The translations under genes and the position numbers were made by a program. This document shows, piece by piece, positions 1 to 7,304 of a stretch of 7,304 nucleotides of DNA (its first letter is position 1; the number at the start of each line of letters is the position of its first letter). This DNA is from Chromatiales bacterium (GTDB lineage: Bacteria; Pseudomonadota; Gammaproteobacteria; Chromatiales; Chromatiaceae). The notes under the pieces were generated by a model, which was not told the origin of the DNA, searched no databases, and saw nothing but the letters and a program-made list of their open reading frames with translations. The stretch covers positions 1 through 7,304 of the forward strand of contig JAHEIA010000154.1 of assembly GCA_024639625.1 (NCBI GenBank). The letters run 5' to 3'.

Positions 1-247
1 ACCAATCCGAGCACCAGACCGAGGAAGATGAGGCTCAGGGTCCAGCTCATGGAATAGCCTTCCAGCCGCCGGTCGAGCCAGGCACCCAGGTAGGCTCCCC
101 CCACGACGGGGATCACGAACACCAGGCCCAGGGTGCCGAGATACACGGTCTGGCCCAGCCACTGGTGGTGCTCCCGCTCGGCCCTTGCCCGCCGTCGCGC
201 TTGCCTGTCCACTTGGTCCCTCAGTTGTCGGTCCCGGTTCTTCTGAG

Positions 248-251
<4 letters not shown>
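1..251 (-). CDS. atpQ: AtpQ, N-ATPase accessory membrane subunit (partial, runs off left edge)
   Basis: The first 83 codons of a small membrane protein are visible. The N-terminus (residues 1-30) is strongly basic and polar, starting MTQKNRDRQLRDQ and rich in Arg. It is followed by a hydrophobic segment at about 36-58 (VYLGTLGLVFVIPVVGGAYL) that ends in GAWLDRRLEG, and by the start of a second segment at about 69-83. A two-helix hairpin with a GAYLGxxLD loop is typical of the AtpI/AtpQ family. In N-ATPase operons AtpQ follows the epsilon gene and is thought to work with AtpR in assembly or ion supply of the membrane rotor. The ATG overlaps the atpC stop by four bases (ATGA, 248-251), and a GGGAG ribosome site lies at 261-257, five bases upstream, which supports this start. 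The C-terminus and the rest of the operon lie beyond the edge. AtpI/AtpZ-type protein is the only serious alternative name; position after atpC favours AtpQ. Confidence 0.85.
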
Positions 252-2502
<2,251 letters not shown>

Positions 2503-2506
<4 letters not shown>

Positions 2507-3705
2507 GTGCCGTGTCTCTTACGCTTCGCTCCGATCTCGCCAGCCCGCGCTAACGCAAATCGGGCGGCAAGCGGCCCCGCCGCCTCGCAGAGAAAGGTGT
2601 TGGCCAGGAGTACGTTGACGATTACCGTCCCCATGTCTTGCAAAGCCGGATGATGGGTCAACGCCATGGCGAGACCTACGGCAACCCCGGCCTGGGGGAT
2701 CAAGGTCGGGCCCAACCAGCGCCTTACCGGCAAGGGTGCGGATGCCAGGGATGCACCGAGGTAGGCGCCACAGATCTTTCCCAGTGCCCGTGCTACGAAA
2801 TAGGCTGCAACCAGCCCCAGGTGGACGCTGAATACGTTGATCTCGAACTGTGCGCCGGCGAGGGTGAAAAAGAGCAAAAAGACTGTCTCTTCCAGCCGTT
2901 CCAGCGGCAGTATGACTCGTTCGCCCATGCTCGCGAGGGCATGGCGGGAGGTGAATCCAAGCGCCATTACCGCCAGCAGGTGAGGCAGTTCCCATTGCTG
3001 CGCCAGGCCGATGGTGAGTAGGATGGCCGCCAGAATGGCCGGCAGGTGGAACTCGCGGAAATGCAGGCGCTGTACGGTCCAGGCCAGAGCCCTGCCGCTG
3101 GCGATGCCGAGTAGAACGCCACCGGCAATTGTGACCGCAGCCGCACCGGTGCCGGCCAGCAGCGGTAGGTCTGTGAACCCGATCAACACCAGGGAATAGA
3201 GCAGGATACCTAAGGCGTCGTCTATGGCTGCCACGCCGAGCAAGGTCTTGCTGAGAGGACCACTGCTGCGATACTGGTGCAGCACTGCTACAGAGCCCGC
3301 CGGATCGGTGGTCGCTGCCAACGCAGCAAAGGCCAGAGCCAAAGCGGCGCCCTGTTCTGCGCCAATAATCCACAGCATGGTCAGGAACACAGCGACGACC
3401 GCCCCCAGGGATTCGCCGACCGCTGAGATGAGAATCACGCGGCCTGAACGGCGAAGTTGCGCCGCAGTCATGGCCCCTCCGATGAGGTAGGCGATGATGC
3501 CGAGCGAGAACTCGACCAAGGGTTCCGCCCAGCCCTCGACCCGCAGCCCGAGCGTACCCCCCAGAAGACCGGTGGAGAACAGCATCCCTGCGAGCACGTA
3601 ACCAAGCACTCTGGGCGCTCCGAGGCGGGCTACCCAGGTGCCCGCCGCCAGCCCCGCCACCATCAACAGGCCGATGAGCAAAATGACTTTTGGTTCGGCG
3701 TTCAT
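2503..3705 (-). CDS. CPA-type cation/proton antiporter (Na+/H+ exchanger family)
   Basis: A 400-residue, very hydrophobic protein with about 12 predicted membrane segments matches the core Na+/H+ exchanger domain and has no C-terminal TrkA-N or other regulatory domain. Diagnostic features are the unwound-helix motif ATTDPAGS (131-138), the paired aspartates in AAIDDALGI (Asp162, Asp163) that carry ions in electrogenic CPA2-like exchangers, RLEETVFLLFFTLAGAQFEI (270-289), and Arg305 in ARALGK, where related antiporters have a conserved basic residue. The DD pair argues for electrogenic Na+(or K+)/H+ exchange rather than the ND type of CPA1; this is inferred from family knowledge. The basic tail ends AKRKRHGT. 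It is the first gene of the run that continues through the CBS protein into atpD. The start ATG at 3705 gives the expected short N-terminus (MNAEPKVILL, then helix 1); no clear Shine-Dalgarno is seen upstream. Ion specificity cannot be read from sequence. Confidence 0.9.
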
Positions 3706-3883
3706 CTAACCGCTTAGGAACATGCTCGTGCCTGTGCCAATCCCAGAGTCCCATAGACACATCTGTATATCTTGTCCTGCATCGCTCATTTGGAGCAACA
3801 AACTACTCTTTGCGCGCCTGGTCTGGTCTCATCTGAGGGCCAACGCTGGGCATCCGCATAGTGGTAACAGGCCCTAGCCAGCA
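3706..3883 (-). other. Non-coding leader upstream of the antiporter-atp operon
   Basis: This 178-base stretch separates the decayed gene at 3884-4325 from the antiporter start and is the natural place for the promoter of the antiporter-CBS-atp unit. It is less GC-rich than the genes. An AT-rich patch reading AAGATATACAGA on the minus strand lies around 3755-3770, but no -35 box at proper spacing could be matched, and a sigma-54-like TTGGCAC nearby lacks a correctly spaced GC element. No terminator-like hairpin with a T run was seen. Confidence 0.3.
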
Positions 3884-4325
3884 TTATGGGTATGATCCGA
3901 GCCTGGGTGGCTGGGGCATTTGGAGCATGAAGGCGTTGGCCGCGCTCAGGACACGTGTTTTGTCCAGCCTTCCGGCGCTGATGACAATCGCTGCAGAGGC
4001 GTAGGTGACCGCGTCAAACGAGAAACCGTCGTGAGTGCCCGGTATCCGCCAGAACCTGCTCCAAGCCCATCAAAGGGGCGACAATGGACGTTGACCCCAA
4101 CAGCAGCGACACAGGGTACCGGCAGCCACACCCATCCCCACCGCCTCGAAGTGCGAAGGGGTCAATGGTAAGCCCGAGAACAGCGGTTATCCAGACGAAC
4201 TGGACCGTGAATACGCTGGTCACCAGATTCAACGGCGCCAAGCTGATAATGCCGCCCGCAATCCGCTATTGGCGGGTAAGGCTCCGGAAGATTGCGGCCT
4301 GGCCTTTGCCAACCATGGTCGTCAC
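3884..4325 (-). pseudogene. Decayed membrane-protein gene downstream of sulP
   Basis: A perfect AGGAGG site (4338-4333) sits seven bases before GTG 4325, 42 bases after the sulP stop. The frame reads VTTMVGKGQAAIFRSLTRQ and then meets TAG (4268-4266). The same frame then continues open and hydrophobic (RIAGGIISLAPLNLVTSV, then FTVQFVWITAVLGLTIDP) to TGA at 4016-4014. Protein-like segments in another frame follow: FEAVGMGVAAGT near 4165-4130, and FDAVTYASAAIVISAGR then LDKTRVLSAANAFMLQ in the stretch ending TAA 3886-3884. The switching frames, GC-rich third positions and membrane-like residues suggest one gene broken by a nonsense change and small indels. The N-terminus faintly recalls small YgaP-like DUF2892 membrane proteins (RQxRIxxG), but the rest does not fit and I do not recognise the family. 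An alternative is a 19-residue leader peptide followed by non-coding DNA. Confidence 0.4.
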
Positions 4326-4332
4326 GCGGTGA

Positions 4333-4338
4333 CCTCCT
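4333..4338 (-). promoter_or_regulatory. Consensus Shine-Dalgarno AGGAGG before the broken gene
   Basis: AGGAGG on the minus strand with a seven-base spacer to GTG 4325. It is the best ribosome site in the window and lies just after sulP, showing that a third gene of that unit was once, or still is, translated from here. Confidence 0.6.
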
Positions 4339-4367
4339 GACAAAGAAGTTGCACAGTCGCGTTTTGG

Positions 4368-6137
4368 TCAGGTCGATCCACGCGCGCACTCGCGGAAGAC
4401 CTGTTTGCTACAGACCGCGCATATCGATTTGTCCAGTTTTTGGTAGATGCCAGTGACGGCTGCGGTCTTGGACTGGAAGACGTTGTTCGGACCGATCGCG
4501 TCCAGGCAGCCACAGCGTTCCATCGAATGCCATAACCCGTGCTTGATGTTAACGAGATACAGGGCGCCGCCAGCGTCCCTGCGCTTCCTCGCCTCTTCGA
4601 CCAGGGTTTCGCCTCCGGACACGTCCACGAAGTTGATCCCCTCGGCAATAATGGCCAGGTGCTTTTGCCGTGGATTCCGCTCCCGCAGCTGGGCGAACGC
4701 TTCCTGCACGTGGTTGATCGAGCCGAAAAAGATGGAGCCGTCGATGCGTAGGAACTTGAGCTGCGGGCACTCGGTCACTGTGGGGTCGCTGGAAAAAGCA
4801 TGCTTGTGGAGGCGAGGATCCGGTGCAAGGGAGACGATTCGCGGATGCGACACCCGCTCGAGATAGAGTATCAGCGACAGCATGACTCCCGCGAAGATCG
4901 CCAACTCCAGCTCGAGGAACAGGGCGCCAAAGAAGGTTACGGCCATGACCGCTGTTTCGCGTTTGGAGCTCTTTATAATGTGCCGGATCTCCTTGAAATC
5001 GATCAGGCCCCAGGCCACCAGGAACAGGATGCCGGCCATCGCGGCCTTCGGCAAATAGGCTGCCAGTGGGGCCACGAGCAGTACGATCGCCATCAGCAGG
5101 AAACCCGCGAAGACCGCCGCCAGGGGCGTCTTGGCGCCGGATTGGTAGTTGAGGCCGGAGCGGTTGAAGGAGCCGGTGGCTACATAGCCTGAGAAGAAGC
5201 TGCCGAAAATGTTGGACAGGCCCTGGCCGATGAATTCCTGGTTGCCGTTGATGCGCTGGCCCGAGCGCTTGGCCAGGGATCGGCCGATGGAAACCGCCTC
5301 GGTGAGGGCGAACAGGGTGACAGCCAGGGTCGCCGGCGCGAGGTTCTTGATGGTGTGCAGCGACAGGTCGGGGGCCGATAGCGGCGGGAGTGACTGCGGC
5401 AGGGCACCCACGGTGGCGATATGCGCCGCCGCCTCGCCGAAACCCGCGGTGATCAACACTGAGGCGAGGCTGCCGAGCAGCATGGCTGCGATCATATACG
5501 GCACCTTGGGCAACCAGCGCTTTACGGCGATGCCAGAGAGCAACGTGATCAGCGCGACGGTCACCACGTAGGGATTGATGACAGTGATCTGCTGGGCAAA
5601 GTTCCACAGGATGTCGTGCAAGTGACCGCCGCCCGACATGTCGATACCGAAGAAGTGCTTCAGTTGCTTGGCCGCGATCAGGATCGCAGCCCCAGCGGTG
5701 AAGCCCACGATCACCGAGTGGGAGATGAAGTTGACCAGGGCCCCCATGCGCGCCAGTCCCAAGGCAAGCTCTAGGACGCCGACCATGAAGGTCAAGGTGA
5801 GTGCCAGAGTTACGAACTCCGCACTGCCGGGCGGGGCATATATGCTGAGCGACGATAACAGCACGATGGAAGCCGCCGTGGTGGGTCCCGAGACCAGGTG
5901 CCGGGAGGAGCCAAAAAGCGCGGCAATGATGGCAGGGACCATGCCAGCGTACAGGCCGTACTCGGGTGGCATGCCGGCGATCGTGGCGAAGGCCACTCCC
6001 TGGGGCAACACCACGATGGCTCCCGTCAGCCCAGCCATCATGTCGTCCCTCATGGTGCCGCGATTCACCGCAGGGAACCAGGCCAGAAATGGTAGCAGGC
6101 CCTTGACGTACTTGGATTGTCGATCTTTGATCTTCAC
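4368..6137 (-). CDS. SulP-family anion permease with C-terminal STAS domain
   Basis: The 589-residue protein has the standard SulP layout. About residues 10-430 form the membrane transporter core, including LPQGVAFATIAGMPPEYGLYAG (44-65), GSSRHLVSGPTTAAS (76-90) and the conserved TGSFNRSGLNYQSGAKTPLA (321-340). A cytoplasmic STAS domain follows (about 458-565; LKFLRIDGSIFFGS, INFVDVSGGETL with Ser507 near the usual regulatory serine). SulP proteins carry sulfate, bicarbonate or other anions, often with Na+ or H+; specificity cannot be read here. The C-terminus adds a cysteine cluster C573-x2-C576-x7-C584 (ICAVCSKQVFREC), which looks like a metal or redox site. The start is GTG 6137, supported by GAGGAG at 6152-6147 with a nine-base spacer. 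It lies 48 bases after the universal-stress-like gene, and the broken gene follows 42 bases after its stop, so these probably form one transcript. The gene is full length and intact. Confidence 0.93.
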   Translation of the reverse strand: MKIKDRQSKYVKGLLPFLAWFPAVNRGTMRDDMMAGLTGAIVVLPQGVAFATIAGMPPEYGLYAGMVPAIIAALFGSSRHLVSGPTTAASIVLLSSLSIYAPPGSAEFVTLALTLTFMVGVLELALGLARMGALVNFISHSVIVGFTAGAAILIAAKQLKHFFGIDMSGGGHLHDILWNFAQQITVINPYVVTVALITLLSGIAVKRWLPKVPYMIAAMLLGSLASVLITAGFGEAAAHIATVGALPQSLPPLSAPDLSLHTIKNLAPATLAVTLFALTEAVSIGRSLAKRSGQRINGNQEFIGQGLSNIFGSFFSGYVATGSFNRSGLNYQSGAKTPLAAVFAGFLLMAIVLLVAPLAAYLPKAAMAGILFLVAWGLIDFKEIRHIIKSSKRETAVMAVTFFGALFLELELAIFAGVMLSLILYLERVSHPRIVSLAPDPRLHKHAFSSDPTVTECPQLKFLRIDGSIFFGSINHVQEAFAQLRERNPRQKHLAIIAEGINFVDVSGGETLVEEARKRRDAGGALYLVNIKHGLWHSMERCGCLDAIGPNNVFQSKTAAVTGIYQKLDKSICAVCSKQVFRECARGST

Positions 6138-6146
6138 TTCGGTATA

Positions 6147-6152
6147 CTCCTC
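6147..6152 (-). promoter_or_regulatory. Shine-Dalgarno site that fixes the sulP GTG start
   Basis: GAGGAG on the minus strand, nine bases before GTG 6137. It supports the non-ATG start and independent initiation of sulP within the unit. Confidence 0.65.
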
Positions 6153-6185
6153 AATACAGCTTCGCCGGCCGGATCGGCGCTGCCT

Positions 6186-6566
6186 TTATTGCCCGTCGAC
6201 CTCCACCCAAGGGACCCCTAGTCGTAGGCCCTGATTGCCGGATCTGTCGCGCAGTTTGCGGGCTGCTGCGTCGTGAATATCCGATGCGAGAAACAACAGC
6301 CCCGACTCGGTCTGCAGGTAAAGAAAGACATCGTTATCCGTTTCGCCGCTGACCCGGATGATCCTCCACGGGGTATCCGTCGAGCCTCTCGCTGTGATCA
6401 CTGCCCGGTCGGTTTCCTCCGGCGGCAGATTGGTCAGGATGTCAAGGCGCGCGTCCATGCGCCGGCAGGCGTTGAGTGCGTAGGAAAGCGCGCTGCAATC
6501 CAGCCTGTTCATGGCTACCAGGGCAATCCGCTGGGCCCGTGGCCGAGCTTCCGAATCTGCGTTCAT
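6186..6566 (-). CDS. Small universal-stress-protein-like protein
   Basis: A 126-residue soluble protein. After a polar N-terminus (1-12) it has a beta strand and helix, RIALVAMNRLDCSALSYALN (13-32), then CRRMDARLDILTNLP (34-48), which resembles the start of the UspA fold (strand 1, helix 1, strand 2). The C-terminal half has alternating strands (WRIIRVSGETDNDVFLYLQ, then GLLFLASDIHDAAARKLRD). The ATP-binding GxxGx9G(S/T) motif of nucleotide-binding Usp proteins is absent, so it is either a non-ATP type or only a distant relative. It precedes sulP by 48 bases on the same strand, with no terminator between, so it is probably co-transcribed and could modulate the permease; this is inference. ATG 6566 is the first possible start because an in-frame TAG lies three codons upstream; no good ribosome site is visible. 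The coding call is firm, the family assignment moderate. Confidence 0.65.
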   Translation of the reverse strand: MNADSEARPRAQRIALVAMNRLDCSALSYALNACRRMDARLDILTNLPPEETDRAVITARGSTDTPWRIIRVSGETDNDVFLYLQTESGLLFLASDIHDAAARKLRDRSGNQGLRLGVPWVEVDGQ

Positions 6567-6694
6567 AGGGGGCTACGCTGCCGCCGTGCAACCGCGAGGA
6601 TTCGGGCCGCCTTTGCACCTGGGTTCTCGCATCGCCTAAGCGACTGGCTCGCGCTTGGGGCGCCCGGGTGGTGAATCAATCCAGAGACTCGGCG

Positions 6695-6710
6695 GTCACG
6701 GCTCCGTGAC
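6695..6710. repeat. 16-base near-perfect palindrome at the end of the coiled-coil remnant
   Basis: Arms GTCACGG and CCGTGAC are exact complements around a two-base centre. The palindrome covers the last codons and stop of the remnant described at 6696-6964. No T run follows on either strand, so it is not a typical intrinsic terminator; an operator or chance dyad are alternatives. Confidence 0.45.
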
Positions 6711-6964
6711 CATCCGACGCAGATCCGCCATGGCCTCATCATACTGGGTGTGTGTCTCCGTATCCGGGCTCGACACCTTGGCGTCGAGCCTGTTCACCTC
6801 TTCCGCCAACGCCTCGATCCGTGCTTTGCCGGGCCCCGAGGCTTCTGCTGTCCCGTGAATTCGTCAAGCTGGTGCCTGGCGCCTTCTGTGTCATTGCTCT
6901 CGAACAGCTTCTGTTTAGCGTATCCATGTTGGGCCAGCGGCCCCCGTGGTTTCGGGGCCGCTCT
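6696..6964 (-). pseudogene. Frameshifted remnant of a small coiled-coil protein gene
   Basis: Two minus-strand frames carry complementary halves of one protein-like sequence. The first, open from 6964 to the TGA at 6796-6794, reads GYAKQKLFESNDTEGARHQL then DEFTGQQKPRG. The second is open from 6863 to TGA 6698-6696 and reads GKARIEALAEEVNRLDAKV then TETHTQYDEAMADLRRMVTEP. The second half has the heptad-like, Ala/Glu/Leu/Arg-rich pattern of short coiled-coil stress proteins (KARIEAL, xxEVxxLDAK, YxxxMxxLRxM). One single-base indel in the shared stretch 6863-6797, perhaps in the GGGGCCC run near 6831-6838, would join them. No ATG or ribosome site leads the first frame, whose only upstream in-frame signal is TAA 6967-6965, so the start is lost or lies in yet another frame (ATG near 6928). 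The remnant is about 80 residues and probably lost its C-terminus as well. Exact family is uncertain. The three-frame alternative ORF starting at 6993 is low-complexity Arg-rich and looks like a shadow. Confidence 0.5.
6936..6962. repeat. GC-rich hairpin with 9-bp perfect stem
   Basis: AGCGGCCCC (6936-6944) and GGGGCCGCT (6954-6962) are perfect complements with a nine-base loop. Read on the plus strand the stem is followed by CTCTTTACAC, a poor T tract, so it could be a weak terminator for plus-strand transcription; on the minus strand nothing terminator-like follows. It sits just upstream of, or within, the 5' end of the coiled-coil remnant. Confidence 0.5.
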
Positions 6965-6976
6965 TTACACGTAAAG
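6963..6976. repeat. 14-base dyad CTTTAC-AC-GTAAAG
   Basis: A symmetric AT-leaning dyad with six-base arms directly abuts the hairpin at 6936-6962. Its size and symmetry would suit an operator for a dimeric regulator of the minus-strand remnant gene; no regulator gene is nearby. Chance cannot be excluded. Confidence 0.35.
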
Positions 6977-7304
6977 CACATTGCGTGCCGCAACTTCTTG
7001 GAGGCTAACCTACTGTTTTTGCCCTAGCTTCCGAGAACTGCTTGACGCCCTGTCGTTGAAATCTGCAACGTTGGGCGAGAGACCGCGTCGACGGAGACTG
7101 GATCAGCCCTTTCAGTAGCGGGAATGCTGCATGCGACCTCAATTGTTGCAGAAAAGAACCTGGATGTTGCATAACGCAATAGACGAACGCATCCGCGTAG
7201 ACGGAGTGGACTGGGGTGTGCACCGAAAGCTCGCCCAGAGAACGGCGATTCCCGGTTTGAGTCGGCTTCGTGGCCCTGCCGGTCGTCCAACGCGGAAACC
7301 GGCT
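6977..7304. other. 328-base stretch with no convincing gene
   Basis: All frames on both strands are short or compositionally odd (Arg-rich, Cys/Ser-rich), with no ribosome site and no recognisable family. A plus-strand frame from ATG 7131 is open to the right edge but its 58 codons look random. A loose direct repeat is present: GCGTCGACGGAGACTGG (7085-7101) against a version with a three-base insertion at 7195-7214. No tRNA, insertion-sequence end or attachment site could be recognised. Confidence 0.4.

Noticed and set aside
3720..3745. Sigma-54-like promoter TTGGCAC upstream of the antiporter
   Set aside because: The GC of the -12 element is displaced by one base and lacks the TT before it, so the match is not convincing.
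6739..6993. Minus-strand 84-codon ORF with a CFTC motif
   Set aside because: Low-complexity Arg/Gly/Ser composition typical of a shadow frame; the other two minus frames give far better protein-like sequence over the same DNA.
7131..7304. Plus-strand ORF from ATG 7131 open to the right edge
   Set aside because: 58 Arg-rich codons with no ribosome site, no family resemblance and an upstream in-frame TAG; looks random.
6977..7304. Possible insertion-sequence fragment in the right flank
   Set aside because: No transposase motif, terminal inverted repeat or target duplication could be identified.

Overview
The window reads almost entirely on the minus strand and is GC-rich, with G/C-biased third codon positions and many four-base ATGA gene overlaps. 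The gene content (an N-type, supposedly Na+-translocating, F-ATPase together with a cation/proton antiporter and a SulP anion permease) suggests a gamma- or betaproteobacterium with an autotrophic, sulfur-oxidising or salt-tolerant lifestyle. That assignment is inference: no rRNA or other phylogenetic marker is present.

Right edge to left edge (direction of transcription): (1) 6977-7304 has no convincing gene. (2) 6696-6964 holds a decayed small coiled-coil protein gene, broken by a frameshift and preceded by two adjacent inverted repeats. (3) 6566 to 4368 is a two-gene unit: a small universal-stress-like protein, then a full-length SulP permease with a C-terminal STAS domain and a terminal cysteine cluster. 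(4) 4325 to 3884 holds the remains of a membrane-protein gene that starts behind an excellent Shine-Dalgarno site but carries an early in-frame stop and later frame changes. (5) 3705 to 3884 is a short non-coding leader. (6) 3705 to 1 is a tightly packed operon: CPA-type cation/proton antiporter, two-CBS-domain protein, F1 beta subunit (atpD), F1 epsilon subunit (atpC) and the start of atpQ, which runs off the left edge. The order atpD-atpC-atpQ is the signature of the N-ATPase operon (atpDCQRBEFAG in the published family); atpR, atpB, atpE, atpF, atpA and atpG are expected beyond position 1.

The most interesting feature is the physical coupling of an antiporter and a soluble CBS-domain protein to the front of an N-ATPase operon. 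Antiporter/CBS, beta/epsilon and epsilon/AtpQ each overlap by four bases, and CBS/beta is separated by only 13 bases, so all are probably translated from one message. A plausible reading is an ion-homeostasis module: an ATP-driven pump builds a Na+ or H+ gradient, the antiporter interconverts the two, and the CBS protein senses adenine nucleotides or ionic conditions. The SulP unit next door could use such a gradient for bicarbonate or sulfate uptake. The functional links are inference; the gene order and overlaps are seen directly.
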